Positions 26,601 through 38,600 of a DNA stretch of 64,000 nucleotides are shown piece by piece. The stretch is from Dendrobium chrysotoxum. Its lineage: Eukaryota; Streptophyta; Magnoliopsida; Asparagales; Orchidaceae. The stretch is taken from positions 66,700,573 to 66,764,572 of the forward strand of contig CM034305.1 of the NCBI GenBank assembly GCA_019925795.1, in the 5' to 3' direction. The position numbers and the translations under genes are program-made. The first letter of the stretch is position 1. Each line of letters opens with the position of its first letter. Below the pieces are notes generated by a model. The model saw nothing but the letters and a program-made list of their open reading frames with translations, ran no database searches and was not told the DNA's origin.

Positions 26601-29600
26601 TGTGAATCCGTAGGCTCCAATGCTCCGTCCTAAGCTGGACAATAAATATCTATCATTTTCAATTTGGAGATGATTTCATGAAACACTGCTCCATTTATTT
26701 TTTTAAAGTAAAAAACATATACTAGTTGACATATTGAGGGCACTCAGGATATGTTGATTAAGCCTTATTCTAGCTTTTTCTTAATGAAGTGTATGTCAAT
26801 CTCAATATGCTTTGGATGGTCATATTGGACAGGTTATGAATGATGTTTATCAATGACTTGCTTTCATAATAAAACTTCATAGGTTTTCCATGTTATTAGT
26901 TCATTAAGAATGATTTCTATCCATAATTCACAAACTCCTTGGGTTATAGCTCTAATTCTGACTCAACGTTTGATCTCGACGCCATATTCTTTTTGTTACT
27001 CCCTATTACCATATTTCCTCCAAGAAGTGTGTGATAACTCGCGTTAATCTTTTATCCTATAGTGATCTTGCATCATTTGTATTTGTGTAGACTTCTAGTG
27101 CAAGTTCAGTATTACTTTTGAATAAAATTTCCTTATTACGATTACCTTTTATATAATGAAGCACAATATATACAACTTGTAGATGTGGCTCTCTTAGATG
27201 GTGCATGAAATGTCTTATCACACTTACTAAGTAGGTAATATATGGCTAATTATGGACAAGATAAACGAGTTTTCCAACCAATCTTTGATTTATCTCTTGA
27301 TCAATTATTGTTTCCTCTTTTGCCTCTTCTAATTTTTTATTAGGTTTAATTTGTGTGACTATAGGTTTTCACCCTATTCTTACATGAAGATGAAGATGCC
27401 CTATTTGAGTATTAAATCTTAATGCTGAGAAAATAATTGCAAAATATGGGCATACAGTAGTTGTGGTTGTATGTGTCACACAACTTTATAAAGGATGCAA
27501 ATAGGGCAAAACACACTAATAGTCTTGAAGGTTGTAATCGTGCTAAATGTGAGAAGTGAAAGACAAAACACAATATAATTTTCTTTAAGACTTTGTTAAT
27601 CCTAATTAAACTTATTTTGTTATCTCCTCCATTTTTGTGGACTTCTAACTTGCGCAGGCTCTTCTTCAACACATAGGGCACATCATCTTCTCTCAGCAGT
27701 CATCACTATGTTCTCCGCATCCAATCTGCTTGTACCTAGCATTGCCTATGTGGAGAGCCTTCTCTCTTGCCTATGCAAAGCTTTGTCATCTTCTTGGGTC
27801 TCTCCTATATGGTGATGATTGTTGTGATGCCCTTGTGCGTGGCTTTCGTGCCTTGGCTCCTGTAGGGGTGTCAATAAATGACCCAACATGAACTTGACTC
27901 AAAAAAATTCTATTCGTGTTGACTAGATTACTATTTGGATTTTGGTTTTGAAAAGCTAGAAACACATTGTTAAACTAGACATGTATATTATTAGGTTTAA
28001 ATGTCATATTTGAGTTAATTGGGCCTCTTTGATCCAAAGAATTGTTTGATTTATATAATAAATGGGTTGGACATGTCATGTTAGGGTTAGATTTGTTTGG
28101 GTCAAATATTTTGACATATATAATAAGTAGGTTGGGTTATGGTCAAGTAGATTTCGGTTTGTTCAACTTCAGGTCAGATTCGAACCCTCCTGTCAACCCA
28201 AATTGACACTTCCAGACACTTGCACATGTAAGGCACTTGCGATTTGTGATCTAGCTCCATTGTCTTCTTCGTGTGGTGTTTTCCCTCTTTGTCGTGCATG
28301 ATTGTGCTTTGGTGGTTGTGGGGCATTATTCTTGTGATCTAGGATCTACTGTCTTAGGCATCAGCACCTTGAGTGGTGCCCTTCCTCTATGTGTTCGACT
28401 GACCACTTATCAATTTGCACAAGTTGTCCTCACTTCCTGTGGTTGCAAGCCTTTCCTCCTTTCTCACCCCATCCACTCCACCAACTGCTCATGTGATGCT
28501 TCCCATATGACTGGTCCTGCTTCTAGAGCTTCTCCCATTGTGGTATCTTCTTGTACTTGATCATTTGTTGAGGTCAGGGGAATAAGCGTTTTGTTCCTCA
28601 GCCTGTATTTTACTTTAAATTTTCTGCTCGATATTTAATCATTTTAATTGAAGTCGGGGCCTTAAAATATAATAATTTAATTGTATAAATTTTTTTTATC
28701 ATCGCTTGCAACATATGTATTATCAACTTTACTATGTATTCATGTGTGCATGTGTTTATTGTTTGAACATTAACGTCTATTTTCTTATAAAAGGAAAGTC
28801 ATATGCCATGATTATTTGGAAAAAAAAAATTCAACTGTATCATATAAATCCTTGGTTGGACAAAATTATAAAAACTATGTTTTATACTTGATCATTATAT
28901 TAGCAGACAACTTGTGCAATTATTTTATTTAATATTGTAGGTGTCTATCTAGATATCGCGGCATCCAAATATGAGTACTGGTCCTCACTAGCTCCCCTCC
29001 CACTCGAAGTTGTTATATCTGCTGGACAAAAGGCAAAGGAAGAATCATCAAATAAAGGCAAGTAGCTAAAGGACAAAAGTGAGTGCAGGGTAATTAGTAT
29101 TTATATTAGTTAGATTTATGCTCAATATCCTTTCTTTTGTTTTTCTTTCTTAGGGAATGAATTCTCTGGGAGAAATAAACTGGTACGTGAATTGATTGAT
29201 ATAGCTGGAGAAGGCAACATTGAGAGTATGCTTTCTGTTGAGCAAGGTTTGAGAGAACTTGCAGCATTGAAGGTTGCGGCTTCCCTTTACTCATTCATAT
29301 GATGTAGCTATTATGTTGTGCAAACACTATATCTAGACTTCAAATAGCTCCACATCTAGCGGTGCAGTGCATGTCAGCTCTTTGTATTGGTGATCAACTG
29401 CACTTCCACAAAAAAACAGAACTGGGCTTAAATATTGAATGGGCCTGGAGCCAACTGGGAATGGTTGATGCCTTGACTTTTGAGTTTTTCGGGTACAAAA
29501 GAAGGTTGTTGACTTCTCTTGCTGGGGCCGAGTTGCATGTGTTCATGAAGAGTGAGCAATGGATGGATGGAGGGCAGCTACTCTGCAGTAGTAGCACCTA

Positions 29601-32600
29601 AAAAGAAGATCGTGTAGGGAATTAAATGCTTAAGAGGTAGTTTGACCGAGATGGACATGGATTTGGGTGAGATATGGTGGATGATGGTTATAATTTGGGG
29701 TATGATTTGCCTTTGTGGATCTGGCCGTGGGTTGGGGTGATGGCTACAATATAAATAAATTCAAGGTAGAAAACTCTAGGAGCCGAACCAATAATCAAAA
29801 TACTTCTTTCCATAGTAACTCACATAATTGATCTCGATCTAGTGAGCTAAGCAAGCACTAAAAACATGTCTTTGTTCTACTCCAACTATACAGTTGGAGT
29901 GTTGTGACTGTGGCATATACTAACCTTCTCTTCAAAGTTTTTGCCTAGTATTTGTGACGTGAGCTCTAGTCCTTTCTCGCTTTGACATTTATTTCGCAAG
30001 AGTTTGAGTGACCTTCAGTTGGAGAGATCTAGTTAAGACTACTTCAATTCAAGGGAAGCTTTAGGTAGAATGTATCCACCCTATATTGATTTGAGGTCTA
30101 GAGAGAAATGGGCGGTGGAGTGGCTTTAACCTACTCGATTATGATCGCCCGAGAGGATAAACTAGCAAAGTGTCTCCTTTGTATGCCATCTGTTATCCTA
30201 AAGAAAAGTGTTTAAGGAACCTATTAAACTCTAAATTGTTCAAGCCCTATTAAGTTCTAAAAGTCGAATAGAGCCTACCCAACTTAAAATTGATGCACAA
30301 AGCCAAAACCATTCCATCCCAAATAGAAAGATGGTATCCTCTTCTTTAATTAAAGGAGCACTAAAGTGTCTCTGTCCTCGACTATTGTCTTCTTCAAATT
30401 CCATGGCAGTGGATTGTATCTCATCTACAATGATCTGCTCTCGGTGTGAAGGTAGCATTAAACCTAATTTTTAACTGTTGGCTTTTGTAGTGTGGTTTGA
30501 GCTTATGCCGGTGATATAAGACTAGCATGTGAAGACATGCATTATGAAATTAAACATAAGTTAAATTTAGAGCAACAAGCTATTAATCATGGGGATGCTT
30601 AAAACAAGCTTTAAACAAGTAAGAAAGGCAATCCACAAATAGCAATTAACCACAATCAAAGTTCTAGAATTCAAGAAGGATAAATCAAATCAACAACTTA
30701 GCTAACATGGGTTGGCAAAAAGATCCAACATTTAACATAGATCAGTCACTACGAGAACCATGCACTCAATGATTTAAGAAGCTAGCGGATTTAAATTAAC
30801 ATGAAAGTAGTGATGCCACAGAGAATTAGACTTCAAAGCTATTTACTTAAATGTATGAAGTAAGAGTAGAAAGACTTAGGTATTTGTGTCGCAGGGAAGC
30901 TTCCTTCAGATGTGGTGGGGTCTCGACTGGTTGATCTTCAAATGGTTGCTCCGTAGTGCCTTCCTTGTGTCTTGCTTCATAGTGGAGAAGAAGAGATGCT
31001 GGCCGAAATTTGGAAGGAGGGAGGCCATGGTTTTTGCTATTTGGGGGAGATTAGGAATGGTATGAGGTTAATTAGAGTGGTGGGGCTTAGCATAAAATTC
31101 TCACTTCCTTTATGTTATAAGGTACATGAAGAGATGTAGATTGGTAAGGAGGTTAACCTTTCTTTTTTCAATGTTTCATGCCTTTTTGATGTGTATGTAG
31201 AATCTTTTCACGTGTGCTTCATTGGTTATGGAGTTGATGATCTTAGTAATTGTTGACCCCTACATATCATACCACGCGGTAAAAAGGCAAAATCAGCGAA
31301 TCAAGCAACGTGCATGTCGACGCAACGCACCACTTGAAAGGTCAAACAACCTCCGATTCACAAATGGACTGTGTCGTTACAACCAGGATGTCGAATTCGC
31401 CTAAGTGGGGACCCCTTGCAGTCAAATCGAACGAGATCGGTCCAAATGGACTATCGACATCCGAAATTGACACGCGATATTTGCCCAAACGACGTCCGAT
31501 CACAAAACAGATTTCGTCGTTGCTTCCGGAACGTCGTCAATACTAAAAAATACTATCAAGTTGTTCAATTGGAGTCATTCGACGAAATCGGCACGAAACC
31601 GCGGAAATTGACGTGCAACGTTGCCCAAATGACACTCGATCGTAAAATGGATTTCTCCGTTGCGACCGAAACATCATCAATACTCAAAAGTGACTGTCAA
31701 TTTGATTAATTAAAGTCGCGCGAGGAGATCGGCGTGGATCCCGAGGCATGATGCAAATCAAGGAAATTGATGCACGACATTGCTCAAATGATGTCCGATT
31801 GTAAAACAGACTTAGCCGTTGTGTCCAGAACGTTGACATAACCCAAAATCAACCATAATTTTTTCCAACGAAAATCGCGTGCACAAATCGGCACGAATTC
31901 CAAGGAGATTTCACACAAATTGAGAAATCGCGCAAACCGAGCCAATTTTGATTGATTGACGCATTGCTGTCATTAACACTGCCGTTGCCAGGTCCCAAGT
32001 CCTGGATGAGAAAAGTGGAGGGTTGCGTTAGGTAGTCGACAGCCAGCGTAAAACTTGTCGAATAACCATGACATGAATCCTTTAATAAATTGTGTTAATG
32101 CTAGGGCGTTCCCTGGAAGCGACGCGCTGTATGGCCTGAATACAGTGAAAAGTGTGCAAGGGCCGCTGCATCGGCGCCCGGGTGCAGTGTTAAATAGGCA
32201 AGGGTTCCCACATCAAGGACGGATGTGGGCAAAGAAGCTAGTCCATGATACTAATATTAGGATAGGAACTTGGAATATAGGTTCCCTTACAGGAAGATTA
32301 ATGGAATTAATAGATATTATGATTCATAGGAAGATAAATATTTTGTGCATTCAGGAAACTAAATGGGTTGGAGAGAAGGCTAAGGAGATTGATAGTTTAG
32401 GATTTAAAGTTTGGTATTCAGGTAAGAGTCGTACTAGAAATGGTGTAGGCGTGATTATAGATAAGAGTTTGAAGGATAATATTATAAATATTAATAGAAT
32501 TGGAGATAGAATTATGGCTTTAAAGATTGTTGTTGATGCTAAGATTATTAATATTATAAGTGCTTATGCTCCTCAAGTAGGTTTGGATATGTGTTCAAAA

Positions 32601-35600
32601 TTAAAATTTTGGGAAGATTTAGAAGAATTAATTCAAAAGATACCTCTCGAAGAAAAAATTTTTATTGGAGGAGATTTAAATGGACATGTTGGTAGAGAGG
32701 TAAATGATTTTAAAAGCATTCATGGTGGATATGGGTTTGGAATGACTAATGAAGGTGATAAGACCATACTAGATTTTTCTTTAGCTTATGATTTTTTAAT
32801 TGCTAATACCTTATTTAAGAAAAGAGATGAGCATCTCATCACTTATAAGAATGGTTATAGTAAAACTCAGATTGATTATTTTCTTATAAGAAAAGTAGAT
32901 CGTTTAGATTGCAAAGATTGTAAAGTTATTCCGAGTGAAAGTTTATGTACCCAACATCGCTTATTAGTTTTAGACTTTAAGATGAAAGGACAGAAAATAA
33001 AAAATAAAGTAAAGCGATTTTCTAGGATTAGATGGGGGCATTTAAAGAATAGTAATAAAAATATTTTTGAGAGTAAGATTTTAGATTCTAAGATTTTATT
33101 TGTGCATGAGGATGCTAATGTTATGTGGGAAAAAGTGACTAGTGATATTAAAAATATTGCTAAAGATGTGTTTGGAGTATCAAAGGGAAAAGCCCCTAAT
33201 AGTAAAAATAGCTGGTGGTGGAATCCAATTGTGCAAGAAAAGATAAAAAATAAGAAGATTTGTTATAAAAATTGGTTTAGATGTAAAAATTCTGATAATT
33301 GGGAAAGATATAAAGAGGCATGTAAGGATTCTAAGAAAGCAATATGTGATGCAAAGATCTTAGCTTTTAATGATTTATATAATAGATTAGATACTAAGGA
33401 GGGAGAAAGATATATGTATAAGCTAGCCAAACAAAGAGATAGGAGTAGTAAGGATTTAATTCAAGTGAAGTGTATTAAGGATGAAGATCAAAAAGTACTT
33501 TTCTTAGAAGATGATATTCAACAAAGGTGGATGAGATATTTTGATAAACTTTTTAATGAAGATTGTAGGAATACAATTGACTTTAGTGACCTTAGCATCC
33601 TAAATGAAAATAAAGATTTCTGTTTTTATCGGCGTATTAGTAAAACCGAAGTTAGAGAGGCTTTAAAGAAAATGAAGTGTGGAAAAGCTGTTGGACCTGA
33701 TGATATCCCAATAGAGATGTGGAAATGCTTAGGAGATGAAGGAATTTCTTGGCTAACTAAACTTTTTAATAATATTTTGAAGACTAAAAAGATGCCAGAT
33801 GCGTGGAGAATGAGTGTATTGATTCTTATTTATAAGAATAAAGGTGATGCACAAGATTGTGCGAATTATAGAGGAATTAAGTTAATGTGTCACACTTTAA
33901 AACTATGGGAGCGAGTTATGGAGCGTAGGCTGCGGTGTGATACTAATGTTTCTCAAAATCAATTTGGATTCATGCCTGGTAGGTCTACTATGGAAGCCAT
34001 ACATTTATTGAGAGGTTTGATGGAGAAATATAGGGAGAATAAGGAGGATCTACATATGATATTTATTGATTTAGAGAAAGCATATGATAAAGTTCCAAGA
34101 GAAGTGCTATGGAGAGTTCTTGAAAAGAAAGGAGTTAATAATGCTTATATTCAAATCATTAAAGATATGTATGAAGGAGCTACTACTTGTGTTCAAACAC
34201 AAGGTGGTTTGACCAAGTATTTCCCTATTTCGGTTGGATTACATCAAGGATCAGCTTTAAGCCCATATCTTTTCGCGTTAGTCATGGATGTTCTCACTAG
34301 ACATTTACAAGAGGATGTACCCTGGTGTATGCTTTTTGCTGATGATATTCTTCTTGTTGACAAGACTAAAGAGGGAGTTGAAGGTAAACTTGAAGTCTGG
34401 AGATCAACCTTAGAGTCTAAAGGTTTTCGCTTGAGTAGATCTAAAACTGAATATATGGAGTGTAATTTTAGCAGTAATAGACCTAGTGAGGGGATTGTGA
34501 CTTTGGACGATCAAGTCATTAATAAGAGTACACGTTTTAGATATCTTGGATCTATTGTTCAGAGTGATGGTGAAATAGATGGGGATGTTATCAGTAGAAT
34601 TCAAGTTGGATGGTTGAAGTGGAGGAATGCATCGGGCTTGTTGTGTGATAGAAAAGTCCCCCTTAAACTTAAGGGAAAATTCTATAAGATGGTGGTGAGA
34701 CCTGCAATGCTTTATGGTGCAGAATGTTGGCCATTAAAAGAGAAGCACAATACTAAGTTATGTGTTGCGGAGATGAGGATGCTTAGGTGGATGAGTGGAT
34801 TTACTCTTAGAGACAGGATACGAAATGAGCATATACGTGAAAAGGTTGGAGTAGCTCCAGTGGAGGATAAGATTAGAGAGAGTCGCCTTAGATGGTTTGG
34901 TCACATAAAACGGCGGCCTTCCGATGACCCAGTTAGGAAAGTAGAGGTATTAGATTTGACTTATGTTAAGAAAGGTAGAGGTAGACCTAAAAAGACTTGG
35001 TTAGAAAATATTAGAAATGATCTTTCTCTATTAGATTTAAACGAGAATTTGACTTTGAACCGGACACAATGGAGAAAAAGGATTCATGTTGCCGACCCCA
35101 CGTAGTGGGACAAAGGCTTGTTATTGTTGTTGTTGTAGTAATAATAACATATTATTAACGATATTACTATTAATTTAATATAAAATTTATAGTAATAATA
35201 ACAAATCATTAATGATATTACTATTAATTTAATATAAAATTTTAAAAGTCAAATGAAAAATCAAATCACATTAAATTGCAAACCTCGTTTCAGTCGAAAT
35301 CTCTGTCAATATCCCATAAATCCTACTGAAACGCGTCGTTCAGAGCTGGCAAGGAGGTCGCTTCTACAGAGCTCGTCTCGATCACCGCTAGCTCTTGTCG
35401 TTAAAATGCAAATGAGAGAGGCCTTCGACTATTTTACGCATACGTAAAACTGCAGATCTCTGGTGTTCCTCCCCCGTTCAAGCCTTTGTACCGACCTTCC
35501 CTCGCATGAAACCCGTGAACTGCAGCTCTCTCTACGTGTAAACCTGTCGCAAGCTTCTTTGACTTCGCGAATCAAACTCCCTACCCTCTCTGACCTGCAC

Positions 35601-38600
35601 CGAATGCCCGTTCACCCACCAAAATCCACCTACTCGACGCCTCCCGTCCCTTCCCTCAGCCAAACACACGCACGCCCCTCCTTCCTCAAACTGCCTCTAA
35701 CTGCAGCTCTTCCCTCCTCTCCGATCAAACCACAACCAGCTTCGCCTCATGCACACTTGCCGACGTCCACCTTCAATCCCAACAGCCACCTCCACATCAA
35801 AGCCGAACACGTTCGCACCTCCTCACGACCGACCTCACGCTTGCAGTCTACTTGCCGCACGCAACTTGAGCCGCCCCTCTCCGTCAACGTCTATACTGAA
35901 CTCACCAATCCGACGAGCTCCCATCAGCCTCCGACCCAAACCACCTGTACCCAGGCTCCAGCTGCAGGACCTCTTCATGTCCACAGCCGACCACTCAGCC
36001 GATCTCCTCTTCTCACTGGATACGCACCTCCTTCGACGGCTTCTTCCTGTCAGTTTCAAACGTCAACCTCGACCTTCAGCAGACGCACACCTCTATCCAC
36101 GGCAAAACCTGCGATTCTTTGTCTTAGATTGAGTCGTCTGCACCTGTAGCCATCCTTGCCATGAAATGCGATTCCTCTCAGCCGCCTATCTAAGCTTCCA
36201 AGTCACTCCTTATGCTCCTTCGAACTGCATATAATCAACAACCACATTTCACTATTTTGCATACTCACATGGTCAGACATCTTGGCCTAAAAGTTAAGTT
36301 ATAAGTCCTATCCTCTAAACGAAAAATAACATTTCCTACTCTTCATATGTATTGAAATCGAATTACATGATTTTAAAAATGATTAGATGGGTTAAGCTGG
36401 TAACTTTTTCCAGGCAAAGCAATAAAATCAGAGGTCGGGCTGACTATGCCTCAGGTGAGGTATAGTTTGTAAGTCTCTTGCACTCTGTTAGACTTAGGCT
36501 TGAGGCACTATTCCTCAATCGTCTTCACCTTAGTTCTAGGATCCGAGGCCGTTGTTGACTTCCAATCACTTCATAAGCCCTCATCGTCTAGGCATTTCCT
36601 CCAACATGTGTTGTTGGAATATAAGCCTCAACATTTTAAATTAAAATGGTTAACTTAAACAAAATCTAATGTTAAAATGTAAAGCCCAATATAGGATAGT
36701 TGGAGTACTTCTAAGTTGCTTTAGAATCAAGTACTCCTAAATTTCATTCTTTTAGTTTTTATTCTTAAAAATTTGATTTCAAGTTGATCGTTCCTCCTTT
36801 TAAATTTCCAAAGACCAAATCTTTGAACAAGATTTTCATAAATCTTAAAATAAAAATATTAGCCAATATTTTGATGACTCTAAAAAAAAAAGAAACCACT
36901 AGTTTTATCAAAAGTGTTCTCAAGTAATAAATGCTTGAGATGTAATTAATCATAGGGGCTTGCCTTTATGGAGCATATGTACCCCAGAATAAAATAAACT
37001 CTATTCAATCAAATATTGAATAGGGGAAAATCTCTATTAAAATTAAAATTGTGATTTTTGTTATCAAGTCTATATCAAAATAATATTTTTTTCTTTCGGG
37101 ATAATATATTATTTTCTATGCCGTGCTCGATCACAAAATATCTCAATTCGTTGAGGATGACAAAATTTTTCTGACAGATTTTTTGGCGACTTCGCTAGGG
37201 AACTGACATTGTTGGGCCTATTGATCCTCCTCCTTCCAAGGGTCATAGGTTTATTTTTGCTGCGATTGATTATTTCTCAAAATGGGCTGAAGCTAGACCA
37301 CTGAGAGAAGTTAAAACTAGTCATGTAATGCAATTTTTGAAGGACCATATCATATACAGATTTGGTGTTCTACTTCGAATTATGTCCGATAATGGCCCTG
37401 CTTTCAAAAGCACCAAACTTAATCAATTTGGTAACAAACATAACATTGATTGGAGGTATAGTACAATATACTACTGTCGAGCTAATGGATTGGCTGAAGC
37501 TTTCAATAAGACATTGCTTCAATTGCTAAAGAAAATTTTAGATGAGAACAAACATCAATGGCATGAAAAATTGGTTGAAGCGTTGTGGGCCTATCAGACC
37601 ACATACAGAACTCCAACACAGGCTACTTCGTTTGCTTTAGTCTACGGAGCGGACGCCTTTCTCCCTTTAGAGGTACAACTCCCGTTTTTCAGGATTGTAA
37701 TTAACAATGAAATTACAAGTGAACAGCATGCCCAACTGAGGTTGGAAGAACTTGATGGTTTAGATGAGAAGCGTTTGTATGCTCAACAGAACCTCGAGTT
37801 GTACCGAACCCGTATGGCTCAAGCTTATGACAAACTAATTCGTCCTAAGATTTTCAAGGTCGGCGACTTAATCTTAGTTCTTCGCAGACCGATTCTAACT
37901 CTCCGCAAAATTGGTAGCAAGTTCGAGCCTACTTGGGAGGACCTCTTTGTGGTAGAAAAAGCCTATCAAGATAGGTTTTACCAATTAATTGATTGCAATG
38001 GTAAACGTCCTATGTTGCCTATCAACTGACGTAACCTCAAGAAATAATACAATTGATTGTATCCAAATTTCTCATTCAATGAATGAATATTTCTTCTAAA
38101 TAGAAAAATTCTTTTCATCCGGTTGTAGATTGGGTCCGGATTACCAAAACCTTGGTTTAAAATTTCAAATCTTCCATCTTTCCTCAAAAGGAAATCAAAT
38201 TCATCTTTCTCCAAACGAAAGTCAATCTTTTCTTTCTCTAGTAGAAATTCAAATTTCAATATTTGTACCAAATACTAAGTGTAGACATCCCCAAATAAGA
38301 GTCTTCTTAGCAAATTGTGAGTTTAGGTAGAATCCAAACCTTCTAAGGTATTTCCTAGCTCATTCTTTAGATCTTGTTCTACCCAAATTGAACATCAATA
38401 GATCTATCCAAATCTAGACTTTTAGTGGTTGCCAAATACCTTTTAGTCTTCCCAAATTTTAAGATTTATCTAGCCAAAATAGGTGACCTTGCACCAAACA
38501 TCATTAATGTTCAAGTAATAGTCAAAATACTCTTAGTCTTAGCTTCTTTTGAGTTTTATCTTATTCAAATAAGATAAACTCTACGTCTAATTGGTTTCCA

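Larger units (their letters stand above)
31251..37176 (+). mobile_element. 5' LTR of a Tat/Ogre-like gypsy element, split by a LINE
   Basis: The region begins TGTTGACCCC and ends TTTTTCTGACA directly before a gypsy primer-binding-site-like sequence. Subtracting the LINE at 31978-35138 leaves about 2.8 kb, in keeping with the long LTRs of this lineage. Inside are three degenerate tandem units (GAAATTGA...GCCCAAA.GA....CGAT..) at 31463, 31603 and 31763, and a C-rich segment at 35460-36150. The open frames there (up to 228 codons) are compositional. No matching full 3' LTR is present, so the limits rest on the TG...CA ends and the PBS only. Confidence 0.6.

Noticed and set aside
28273..28560. 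95-codon Cys/Val-rich open frame
   Set aside because: No recognised motif, no splice or promoter context, and it lies in an intron of SCD2.
35463..36149. 228-codon Ser/Pro/Thr-rich open frame
   Set aside because: C-rich composition lowers stop frequency; overlapping frames are equally open and no domain or conserved motif is present. It lies in an LTR.
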